This document shows, piece after piece, positions 41,300 through 53,200 of a stretch of DNA of 64,000 bases. The position numbers and the translations under genes were made by a program. This stretch comes from Limnomonas spitsbergensis (Eukaryota; Chlorophyta; Chlorophyceae; Chlamydomonadales). Below the pieces are notes generated by a model. That model did no database searches. It had not been told where the DNA came from and worked only from the letters and a program-made list of their open reading frames with translations. The stretch is taken from assembly GCA_037349105.1 (NCBI GenBank), contig JAYJMM010000036.1:3446001-3510000 (forward strand), in the 5' to 3' direction. Numbering within the stretch: position 1 is the first letter of the stretch; the number at the start of each line of letters is the position of its first letter.

Positions 41300-44200
41300 A
41301 TGGCCGTTCTTGAGGACGAGCTGCGGAGGTGCAAGAAACAGCTGCAGCAACGCAGCACCGAGCTAGAGCAATGCAGAGAAGAGCTTGCGCTGTGCAAGAA
41401 TCGGCTAGAGCAAATTCTGGATTCTATTGCTTCCGGAAGCGCAGGGCCTGGAAATACAGGACGGTGAGAAGCAGGGGCCAAAATAGCTCCAATTCCGGGT
41501 ATGGGTACTCCCTGTCTAATTGCTGTGTTAGCTTGATTGACTTGATGCATGCCAATGGACTGTCAAGCAAGGTGAATGTTCACAAGCATACATGGGGGAT
41601 GGGGGAAAGGATAAGCAACACAAAATGTGGGAGCGACCACATGAGGATTATTTTCAGTGTACTCAAGCTGCAGTTCAGCTACACCCAGCCTACGCCCACG
41701 GTTTCTTTACGCATGAAATCCCTCAGCCGAAGCCAGGTCACGGTTGGGCCCCAACTGGCCCAGTTTTGGCTGCCTGGCCCCGCAAATGGCATTGTGCTAT
41801 GTTGCACACTACAATTAAGGACGAACCCGGTGGCTGCTGATACCCCATGTTGCACCATGCGCGCCCATGCTTCCAAACGCAGGTTGAAAGACCCTACCCC
41901 CACCGTCCCCACGCCCAGCTGCACTCCAGCAGCTGCCCCACATCAGCCTCTAGAGACGACGATGATCAATAAGATGCTGAGCAGGCAGGTTGAGGGCGCG
42001 CTCATGCAGACGAGCCTGGAGGAGGTCATCGAGGTTTCGGAGCGGCGCCAGCTCAGCACCGCCATGTGGCTGTTTGGGGATATGGAGGCGGACGAGACGC
42101 TGCAGGAGCACGTTCGAAAGCAGGTGTTGAGCGGTGCCTGTCCAGGCCCCCATATGCAGGTGCGAGCGGCAGGTCTGAACTTCAGACCCTCAGACTCTGA
42201 GTGCATGGCTGCATGGCTGCATACCTGTCTGCTAATCTTCCTATATTATGGGTATTTAACGCTGTCTTTTTCGTGTAGGGTGCTTTAATGTACGTGAGCC
42301 AAGGCCTTCTTCAGCTGAGAGGCGTTTTGCACCTGCCCATGGCGGAGGTCAAAGCCATGGTTTGCGGCTGGGTCAGCACAGCCACCCTCCGCAGGGAGTG
42401 GCAGGTGAGATGGAAGGCAGTCTTTCTTTTTTTCCGGCCACCCGGCCAACTTCGGCAGGCCGCCCCACAGCCGCCAAGGCCAGATTAGGACAAAAACTGG
42501 ACCGGCCCAAGCAGCACTGCTGGCCACGGAAGAAAGGCCAGAATGTAGCTGACATGTAGCTGAGTCACAAAAAGGAAGGGCTGGTGGAAGGCTTGGATGA
42601 ATGGTGCTGACGACCTGTCCTTCCTCCTGCCTTACTTACGCCGCGGTTTTCCATACTTTGCCTGATATACTTTCCTCATGCCTCCTGTCGGCACTGCTGC
42701 CTGGCCTCTCGAAAAACGCTCCGGCTAGGTTGATGCACTGTGACGTGTCATCAAGTATTGAAGTATAGCCTGCAAGCCGGGGAGCGATGAGAGCGCCCAA
42801 GCCATGCATGGTGGCTTTTTTAGCGGATACAACCAGTGTTTCTTTTTTTGAAACTCAGCTACATGTCAGCTACACTCCGGCCTCTGGTCGGGGGGGCCAT
42901 TTGTGGTCAGCCATGCTGCTCTGGCCACCAGTCGTACGCCGGCCCAAGTTTGGTCCCAATCGGGCCTTTGAGCCGCAGGGCGGCCTGCCGAAGGTGGACT
43001 CGTTGGCAAAACAGGTGCGTGTGTGCCTGTCATCTGGTATAAGTACGGTACATAACTACATATTAGCCCTGAGGTACTCCCCCCATGCCATGCCCACAGT
43101 CCTCCCTGAAGACCATCTTGGGCGGAAACTGCAGCCCAAGCATAGCCCGTGCCGTGTTCTTTGCCCATCCGGCCAGGGGCCAGTGCACCTCTCAGCTGGT
43201 CAACTACGTCTGGTCACCCGCAATCGTCCAGGCCCCGGACGGTCGGAGGCAATGGGGCATGGTGTATCAGGTGGGGGTGCAAGCCGTGCTTACTAAGGCC
43301 TCACTGTTGCACTTCACGGCGCGTGTAGGGGTGTCTGTCGGAGAGACAACATCTATGGGTCACACGTTTTTCACCAGTTCACACTTTTCCATACCACCGG
43401 CTCATAGAAAAGTAAGTCCCAAATCTGAAATGTACGCTGATTTCTGCTCGGGGCTTGTGGCGCGCTGGCGCTCGCCCTGGAACCTGTGCTGTGCCGATTT
43501 CGGTCCTTCTGATTGGTAAATTACGTACCTGAGTTTCATTCACCATTCTTTCAGGGCAAATTCAGCTACTTTACCAGTAAGGGACCTTAATTATGAACAC
43601 GATTTCTGAATTGCGGCGCAATTGCACAACACGGCCTTGAATGCCCATTGGCTCCCTTTTGTAGCTTTGTTTCACCCGCGTGTTACGAACTTACAATCTA
43701 GGCATCCCGCCGCATTTTGAGCTGAAGGGCAGGGTTAGTGTGAGCGGTGAAAGTTCGATTGTTGGACTGTGTCCATAATTGAACCATTATTTGACTTCCA
43801 TTCTTGCCTTGTCCTGCCTTCAGTTCCTGCTTTGAATCCCTCACTGGTGTTGTCCCTGTCATGCCCCGCCAGAGCCTGCCGTCCATTGCTTCTGCGGAGC
43901 ATGCCTGGGCCATGCGAGACCTGCTGACGGCCAAGTTCTCTCCAGCCTGCATCTCCATCGTGGATAAGGACACCGGGAGACTACTGTGCCAAAATGCAGC
44001 CAGCATGGCCATGTTTGGTGAGTTCATGTGTCCGTTACCTCTCTGGAAATGCTCAGCTGCGTTGTTTGATTCCATCACAGAATCGGGGGGATGGCGTGAC
44101 CCTTGGAGAGGGACCACAAGAAGCAGGATACGCTACGGAACCAAATAGGAACTGTTCAACTGTCAGTCATTCAGTGTAGGAAGGGATTGGTTGAAAACAC

Positions 44201-47200
44201 GAGATCGTAAACAGGCCTCATTCCTTGACATGCAGCCAAGACGCCAAATCTCTCAGGATCACCTTGCAGCATAAGTTGATAGGGGACTAGGGTTTAGGAT
44301 CACGTAGATAGGGTTCAGGGATTAAGGCTTAGTATCAATCTGGATCATTCGTTTAAGAGTTTAGTTCCTCCCTATCACCCTGCACCATTAGATGTTGGGT
44401 TAAGGGTTTAGGGTCACTCAGTGTAGGGGTCGCCCTGCATCATTCATGTATGCCGAGATGCTGCGATGCCTGCATGCATCAGCTGTTTGATATTTACAGC
44501 CCCAGACATAGGATGATGCATGCATCCCATCCAGTGTTTCATTACTTGGTTATGAAACCACCTTGAGCAGGCAGCCTTCAGCAGCCAAAGGCCCGATTGG
44601 GACCAAACCTGGACGGGCCTACGGCTGGTGGCCAGAGTAGCAGGGCTGGCCACAAACGGGCTCCTTGTTCGGAGGCCGGAGTGTAGCTGACATGTAGCTG
44701 AGTCACAAAAAAAGAAACACTGATCCACTGATCCCATCATGTTAGGGAGCTGCAGTGCCGGGACTCCAGTTAGCGTGATGGTAGTATTTTGTAGGACTAA
44801 GATCCCGCTCAAGGCTGGTGCCACAATCCGCACCCCGTCTTCAACCATGTGGATTCTTTTGCTCAAGTGCTGCATCGATCGCAGGAGTTGTAATGATAAT
44901 GTATCATGCATGGTACGGCATTTATGAGCATAGCTGTTTGTCCAGCCAGCCTGGTCCGTTTTGTGTGGCCCTGATCCGTCCATGCACCCCTCTCTAGGAA
45001 TGGTTTGAGTGGTTACTGGTTACGAGTCGTAACCATAGTGGGAACCAAACAAGTAATTCGGTGCAGCCGAGGTCCAGTAAATTAGCCCAGTCGCACGGTA
45101 CAAAAAATACAACAAAATCAATTAGGATCGGGAAAATTTCGGCGCCAGAGGCGCGCTTTTCACCAATTACTCGCCACTTATCGGGAACCAAAATGAATTC
45201 CAAATGCCACTGAAGAAAACACCCTGCCCTTTTCTCCAGCCAGCCCGGTCCGTTTGGTCAATGACGGTACACCTCTGGGCCCTGCTCAAAAAGGGCAGCA
45301 TGGGCGCCTAAGCAAAAGGGCAAACAAAAAAAGGAAAAGGGGCAAAGGGGTCCGTTTTGTGTGGCCCTGATCAGTTCACACACCCCTCTCCCCAGGGTGC
45401 CACGGAAGCTTCCACTGCGAAGCCCTTTGGAGGCAGGGTGCCGAAGATGTGTCAGACAGCCAATGGGAGGGGTCGGACGCTGCAGAGCCTTCCTTACCTG
45501 CTGCCGCCGTCGGGACCATCCCGTTCTTGGAAATGATGCTGGGTGGCTGGAAGGTATGAAAAAGGGGGGGGGGCGGCACAGCAACGAAAATGTCTATGGC
45601 ACACTGTTTTTCACTCCCTGAATGGACCGGCACATTCTGACCAAACTGGGCCTTAACCCCCATGTCCCTGCGTGGTAGAATGATGTGTTTCTTCACTCCT
45701 TGCACATGCTGACCAAGCCAGGCTTCAGCACACTATATTCATTTTGTAGGGTTCGGGCTGCTTTGGATAACCTGGGGCTATCTGTGGCCTCATTGCCACC
45801 TAGGCACATTTGGTGGCTGTTAGCTGTCCGTGGCAGGTCCTGCTCCCAGCTGCGCGTATATATTTAAATACATTGGGCGGATCCGTTGTGCCCTCTGAAA
45901 TCAGCCTCTGGCCTGCCTGCCTGCGGAGTTGGCACCTTCACAGTGGGTCCTCTGCTTCTGATTGGATATTCTTTATGGTATAATAAAGCATATATTACCT
46001 GATTGGATTTCTTTATGGTATTTATGTAGCATATAATATATTGCTATGTCCCTTTGATACCCGAGCAGAGCACATACATCAAGGAGCTTGAGGAGGCTGT
46101 CAAAGATGGGCTGGTCTTTCGCGCTGAGGTGATGAGGGATGCTGGGGGGCCGGACCCTGTTTTGTTGTTCTATCTTTTCTCTGCTGCTTTCTGCCTCTGC
46201 CTTTGCTCTCTGCCTCTGCCCTCAGCCCTCGGCCTCCTGCTGCTGCTGCTGCTGCTACTTCTGCTGTATTTCTCATCTGTGTTGTTCGTACTGCTGGGGT
46301 AACCAGATGCCCTCCCTCTGTCTCAGGGAAACCATGCCTTGCATAAAATGTTTCCAGCATTGGTCGTCCATGCCTCTTCCCACCTGTCGTAATGCCTTCT
46401 TGGCAGTCCTAGTCTTGGAACTTAAAAAGGGATCTGCTACACGAAAACGTTTTTAAGGAGGAGAATTTTCGTGTTTTTTATGGGCATGCACCAGTCTTGG
46501 ACGCTCGGTTATTATGAGCCACGGCCTGCCCCACTTTTCCACACCAGATCAGGCTCTTGCTTGGTAGAACATACTGTGACCAGTGCTGTGCCGATTACGG
46601 CCATTACAGTGGCTCAATTATGTAGCTGAGTTCCAGTCACTGAATTTCAAGGCAGATTCAGCTACTTGTACCAGGAAGAGGCCGTGATAACTTGCATGAT
46701 TTCTGAAGTACCGCGCAATTGCACAGCACTGACTGTGCCCCTGTGTGCTTTCCGATGCATTGCTTCAGGTGGAGCTGACGAATCCCGCGCTGCGGTCACT
46801 GATGGGGCTGCAACCAGGCTGTGAGGCACACCATGATGTGCAGGCAAGTGTTTGGTGCTGTTGATTTCAGCTACATGTCATCTACAATTCTGGACAGTTT
46901 ATTTCAGCCACGTTTCAGGACAGTTGATTTCAGCCACATTTCAGAACAGTTAATTTTAGCTACATTCCAGGACAGTTACTTTCAGCTATATTTTGGGACA
47001 GTTGATTTCAGCTACATCTCAGAACAGTTAATTTTAGCTACATTCCAGGACAGTTAGTTTCAGCTATATTTTGGGACAGTTGATTTCAGCTACATCTCAG
47101 AACAGTTAATTTTAGCTACATTCCAGGACAGTTAGTTTCAGCTATATTTTGGGACAGTTGATTTCAGCTACATCTCAGCTAAGGACCAGCCTGTGTCCAA

Positions 47201-50200
47201 GTGGGCTTGGGGCGACCCCCCTTGCTGTATGTGCTGCCCTCTGTAGGCAGGTCTTAGTTGGGTTCGTAACAGCCCTGCCGTGGCCCTTGGTTGCCGTACA
47301 ACCAGTGGTTTTATGTGCTCTTTAAGAAATTCTGGCACATGTCACAGCACGGGACTGGCTCGGAGGGGCATGCATCATTGATTGTTTTGGCTGCAGCTAC
47401 AAGTCAGCTACATCACGGCCTACGTCCGTGGGGGCCTGGTGCAGCAAGCCCTACTACTCTGGCCACCAGCCGTATGCCGGTCAAGGTTTCGTCCCAGTTG
47501 GCCCAGTGATGGCCGCCTGGTGTCCCCTTGAAGGTGCTCTGGCACGTTCTAAAATAAACAACGGCAGGCATGGCATCCCGTGGATGCTTTTGTTGATGCT
47601 GCACAGTGATTGTTTTTCAAGACTCAGCTACATGTCAGCTACACTCCCGCCTCTGGCCGGCGGCCCCCCTTGTGGCCTGCCATGCTGCTTTAGCCACCAG
47701 CATTAGGCAGGTCCAGGTATTGTTCCCAAACGGGCCTTATATGGCTGCAGGGCGGCCTGCCGAAGGTGGACTCGTGGCCGGAAAAAAAACACTGATGTTG
47801 TGGATCAATCTTAAGGCTGAAGGATGTGTGTGTGTGTGGGTGTGCTGTTTCTGTGGCTCAGGTGTGCCAGAGCCAGGACCCGATCACGCTGCAGGCCGTC
47901 TACTCAATCTCCCAGGTATGAACATATTGGTATGGACATGTCGGGAGCGGTTGTGGCCATCAAAGGGTGACTTTATGACTAACATGGCTGGATGAGTGCT
48001 GATGTGTGTGTTTCGATTCTCGTTAAGGAAATATCGTAGATTTGCTTCGCCCTTTCTTATAATCAACGTTGTTTGGGGTTGAGGGACACTGGTGCATGGA
48101 ATAGCTAATTACGGTATCCATGCTCAACGCCAGTTTGAAGTCAGAAATCAAGAGTTTTGGTCGAAAGTTTGCCCTGAGGTCAGATGGAAAAGAAATCAAT
48201 TGTTCTAACCCGAGGGAGGCAAATCAAATATACGATAATTTTATCCCAGTCTTTTTTGGGGGGGTGATTGAGCTACACTTGAGCTCAACCTAGCCTAACG
48301 CCGGCAGGCATTGGCGCAGCAGGCCTTTCTGCTCGGACCAATGACCAATACCTCTTTCACTCCTGTTGAGGCGTCGCCCCAGCTTAAATTAAGTCTCCTT
48401 GTGGCCGCCGTGGTGGCATGGGGGGGGGGGGGGAGGCACCTGTACTTCTCTTGAACAAAGACCTACCAAAATAAGCACTGCTGCCCCCTACCTTCCACCT
48501 GCCCTCCACCTACCCTCCACCTACCGTCCACCCACCCTCTACCCACCCTCCACTTAACCTCCACCTACCCCTCCCCTTCAGATCGACATCACAGCGGCTG
48601 TGGTGTCTCGACGCAAGCTGCACCAAGCTCACTGTCAGATAGCAGAGGACAAGGTGAGGCACGGCAGCAAAAGCGGGAAGTGAGGACTGAAGCTGTTTTT
48701 ATACGTGTGGCGACTTTGCTATTGTTCGTTGCCCAAAGTGTGAGAGATTGTTCACACACCAAAACAGTGGTCGGGTGTGTGTGGGGTCAGAGGGGGTGTG
48801 TGGGGTCAGAGTGTGTCTGATCCTCCCCCCCCCCCCCTTGCCTGCCTGCCTGCCTGACCGTCATTCCTACCTGCAAAAAGTACCCACTTATTAAGTTACC
48901 CGTGTTTCTGTATTAGGTGAGGGGTAGCCATTGGCGGCCGGTGAGTCGAAAGAAAGTCGGATTGGCGATTTCAGCCCAGCCACAGCCCACAAAAGTGGGC
49001 TTGCCAAAGATGAGTGTCCACGTTCACACCGCTGGCTCCTGGAAAAGTAAGGATTAATTAGAAACCAGAAACATTGTAAGTTACCCTGTTCAGGTCACCT
49101 ACCCTCTCGCGACCCCTTACCAACTGCCGAAATCTTGCGTTTCGAATTCGAATTCGAATCCTTGTCCCTGCGACCAGGCCCGCACCGAGGCGCTGCTGCA
49201 TCGGCAGAACGAGCTGGTGGAGTGTATCGGTTGGCTGTCTGAGGTGGGGAAGTCGTCGGTCGGTGATGAACGCTCCTCGCAGCTGATCAACGACGTGTAC
49301 CAGAAGATGGTCCGGGGGCCCTCTGCTTCGCTGTCCGAGCCTGGATCGGGGCCAAGGTCAAGCCAGGACGAAGGCATCCAGATGCTGGAGCTGCTGGGAC
49401 AAGGCTCGGTGAGCCCGCGTTGTGCTCCTGTGTTGCCTCTGCGCTTCAGCCTATCCATTGTGCCGCTCTCCGCTTTTTGTGTGGAGATATACTACATTAG
49501 GATGCTGGTGCTGCTGGGGCAAGGCTTGGTGAGGATTATTTATTTTTCGAACAAAATTTCGTAATTTAAAGTAACTTGTCTTTAGATACAACTTTTTGTC
49601 CCGTTTTGTGCTTTCTGTGTTTTGCCTCTGCGCTTCAGCCCATCCGTTGTGCTGCTCACGGGTTTTTGTGTGGAGCTATCATACTGTGGGATGTGCTGTA
49701 TCTGAAGTGCATTCCAGCTGAGACTGCTAGTTGGCGTTGAGGATTCGAGGAGTTATGCTGTTGAATATAACATCATCCTGTCTGCATTTAGTTATAAAAC
49801 GCTGATCCCGCACGCCTTCAAGTGCCGGAGGAGGTGTACATGAATAAAAATAGCGTGATGCACGTCCCACCATGGTGGTTTCGGCTGTAAAAGGCAAAAC
49901 ATCAGTTACCATTGTGGTTTAGGCAAAACATCAGTTACCATTGTGGTTTAGGCAAAACATCAGTTACCATTGTGGTTTAGGCAAAACATCAGTTACCATT
50001 GTGGTTTAGGCAAAACATCAGTTACCATTGTGGTTTAGGCAAAACGTCAGTTATCATGTCCTGACTTGTTGGCATGAGCTGTGTGCTCAAAACATGTTAC
50101 ATCTGTCCCGTAGGCGATGGCAGAGCTGCTTCCTAGACAGAAAGGTAGAGGTGTTGAATGCGTACTACGTGAGCCCAGTCACTGACCTACCCTCCTATGA

Positions 50201-53200
50201 CTGACCTACCTTTTTAACTGACCTACCCCTCTATGACTGACCTACCCCCCTCACTGACCTACACATCTAACCCACCTCCCCCCCTAAGTGACCTACTTAT
50301 CTAGCTGACCTACTTCCCCCTAACTGACCTCCCCCTTAACTGCCATCCATCCGTCATGCTCCCCCAGTTTGGGAAGGTGTACCGCGGAGTGTACCGCTCC
50401 ATGCCCGTTGCAGTCAAGTCCATGGTGCTGCCTATCCGGATGAGCGGCGCCGAGAAGCGCGAGCGCATGGCGATCGTGGAGGCTGCCATCAGCAGCTCCT
50501 TGTCTCACCCGAACATCATCAAGACCCACACGTACAGCCTGAAGCCTTTGAGGCACGCTGGATGTTTTGGAGCCTCAGACAGCCGCAACCTCAGCACTGT
50601 AGAAGCTTTGGGTGTTCGGCCAAGGCCTATGAGGGCAGAGCAGCATGGGCCTACGTCGCCTGTGTTTGCGCAAGGCCCTGTCCGTGGCCCAGACCCCGGG
50701 GAGGGGACCGGGGCGGGCCCTGGGCGGAGCCGCAGCTTTGCGACGGAGAATGGCAGCAGGAATGACGACAACGACGGCGGGATGGCGGGCGCCGTGTCGG
50801 CGTTCGAGGTCCAGATTGTGCAGGAGCTCTGCGACGGCGGCTGCCTCCGGGACGCCCTGAATCGCGGAGTATTCCACCCCGGAGGCCTGGAGGGTGCTGT
50901 GGAGTACCCGGCGGTGCTGCAGGTCGCTGCCGACATTGCGCGGGGCATGGCGCACCTGCACGCATGCAATATCCTGCATGCAGATCTCAAGGTGGGATGA
51001 TCTGATGTTTGGTTAAACCTCTACGGATTTTGCTTTCAGAGCCTTGCAGATGTCATGTTCAAAGGTTAATAAGATTTTGCAACTATTTTCTAGTCTTCTT
51101 AAACGAAGTTTGAAGAAGTAGGACGGTGCATACCCGCTTGGTCCTGCTTAACGCTCAGCCGCGTGGGGTTGGCAAGGCATGAGCAAGCTCAATTCCAGGT
51201 ACCAGCCAGGACCATAGTGCAGCCATGCCAGCCAACAATGTCAGGGGGGCAGCCACGAGGAACCTAGCGATCTAGACAGGGGGAGAGAGAGGATGGTCTG
51301 GCAGGTTCGGTCCCTCATGGAGACCTCAAGGGAGGACATGGTATGGGTGCCGGTGATCCAAATCCCGACCCTTACTCAACGCTCGTCACCTCTCCACCCA
51401 CCTGGACAGTGATTCTGATTTCAAGACTCAGCTACATGTCAGCTACACACCCGCCTCTGGCCGGCGGCCCCCCTTGTGGCCTGCCATGCTGCTTTAGCCA
51501 CAAGCTTAGGCAGGTCCAGCTTTGGTCCCAATAGGGCCTGATACGGCTGCAGGGCGGCCTGCTCAAGGTGGACTCGTAGCCAAAGAAAGATCCACTAGAC
51601 CTGGCCTTCCTCGAGACCTTAGTGAATCTGGATGTAGTGCCTGTGGGCTCTAGCATGGATGCTGCTCAATGCTGTGTTTCACGATGCACCCCTTGCTCCT
51701 ACTACCCTCCAGGCGATGAACGTTCTCCTACAATCAGATCCGGACGCTGCGAATGGCTTCACGGCCAAGGTCGCGGATTTCGGACTGTCGCTGACGATCG
51801 GAGAGGCGGAGACGCATGTCAGCAACATGTATCAGGGCACGCTCACGCACATGGCACCTGAAACATTGCTGGACGGACATCAAAGCAACGCTGCGGATGT
51901 GTGAGTGTGAGGTGGTGAAGGGGGGCGCAGGCGGGCATGCGCTGTTAGCTAAACCGGCAGCTGGGCAGGGCTGTGGAGGTTTGAAGTTTTAGGGTTGATT
52001 TTTTTCAAACCCGTAACCTTAAACCATGAAATCCTGGGACAGGCACGCTGCTTGGGCCGTACATTTTGCGGGTCTGCGGGTCCATGCTTAAGTTGAGTTA
52101 TTGGATTTGTGTCTCGCATACCGTTAGGGGGGCCTGCCTCCTCCTTCATGTCTTCGTGGTTGGATAGATGGTTAAAGCACTCTTTATTTTCTCGGCTACC
52201 AGGCCAACTTCGACAGGCCACCCCACAGCCGCCAAAGGCCAGATTGGGACCAAAACCGGACCGGCCGGTGGCCGGCGGCCCAAGCAGCATTGCTGGCCAC
52301 ACCTGGGGTGTCATGAAAAATTCCAGAGTGTAGCCGACATGTAGCTGAGTCACCAAAAAGGAAAGGCTGGTTCAAGGCAGGGGGGGGGGGAAGCCACGGG
52401 GGCCGGATCCGCACCCTGACTTTGGCCTGGATCAAACGCTCGTGGCTTTCCACCCCCTGGTTGAAGGGCTTTGCCACTGACGTGTGAGTGTGAGACACCG
52501 GTACGGGGCACGCATGGGTGCGATCTGCCACTCCTGCGTTTTGCCTTTTTGGACGTTGCAGGTCTCCGGGGCTGAGCTGCATGCATGCATTTACTGGGTT
52601 ACATGCGATGGTGCGATTACTTGTGTGTCTCACCGGTGCCGTGATGTATCCAAGTGAAATATCATGTATGCATGTATATTATATCGGTGCACATCATGTA
52701 TGCAGGTCTATTATAATGGTGCATACCTGTTGGGCCCTGCTGAACGCTCGGCCGCATGGGGCTGGTAGGGCATGACTAAGCTCAATTCCATGTACCATGC
52801 ACAGCCAGGACCATGGAGCATCCATGCGACCCTCCTATGTGAGGGGGCAGGAATATGGAACCGGGCGTTCTGTGCAGGGGTAGAGAGAGGATCGTTTATC
52901 GGGTTGGACCCCTGAACCTTTGGGTATGAATGCCACCAATGTTGGACCTGTATGCAAGTGTGCCTGGATTCAGTATCACGATGAGGGCTGACCTGCATTG
53001 ATTTGCAGGCGTTTATTGTATTTCTGTTCATGCCTGCAGTTACGCCTTTGGCATCACGATGTGGGAGCTGTTCACGGGGCGTCTGGCGTTCAGCGGCGTC
53101 CCCTACGCCCTCCTAGGATTCCAGGTGAGCCGGACAAGCACAGATGCTCTTGGATGCATGGATCTCGGAAAGATCTTAGATGGATCTTGGGTGGACAAGC

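Noticed and set aside
46150..46302. Leu-rich hydrophobic peptide that could be a membrane segment
   Set aside because: It lies in an intron after a good GTGATG donor and comes from a CTG microsatellite.
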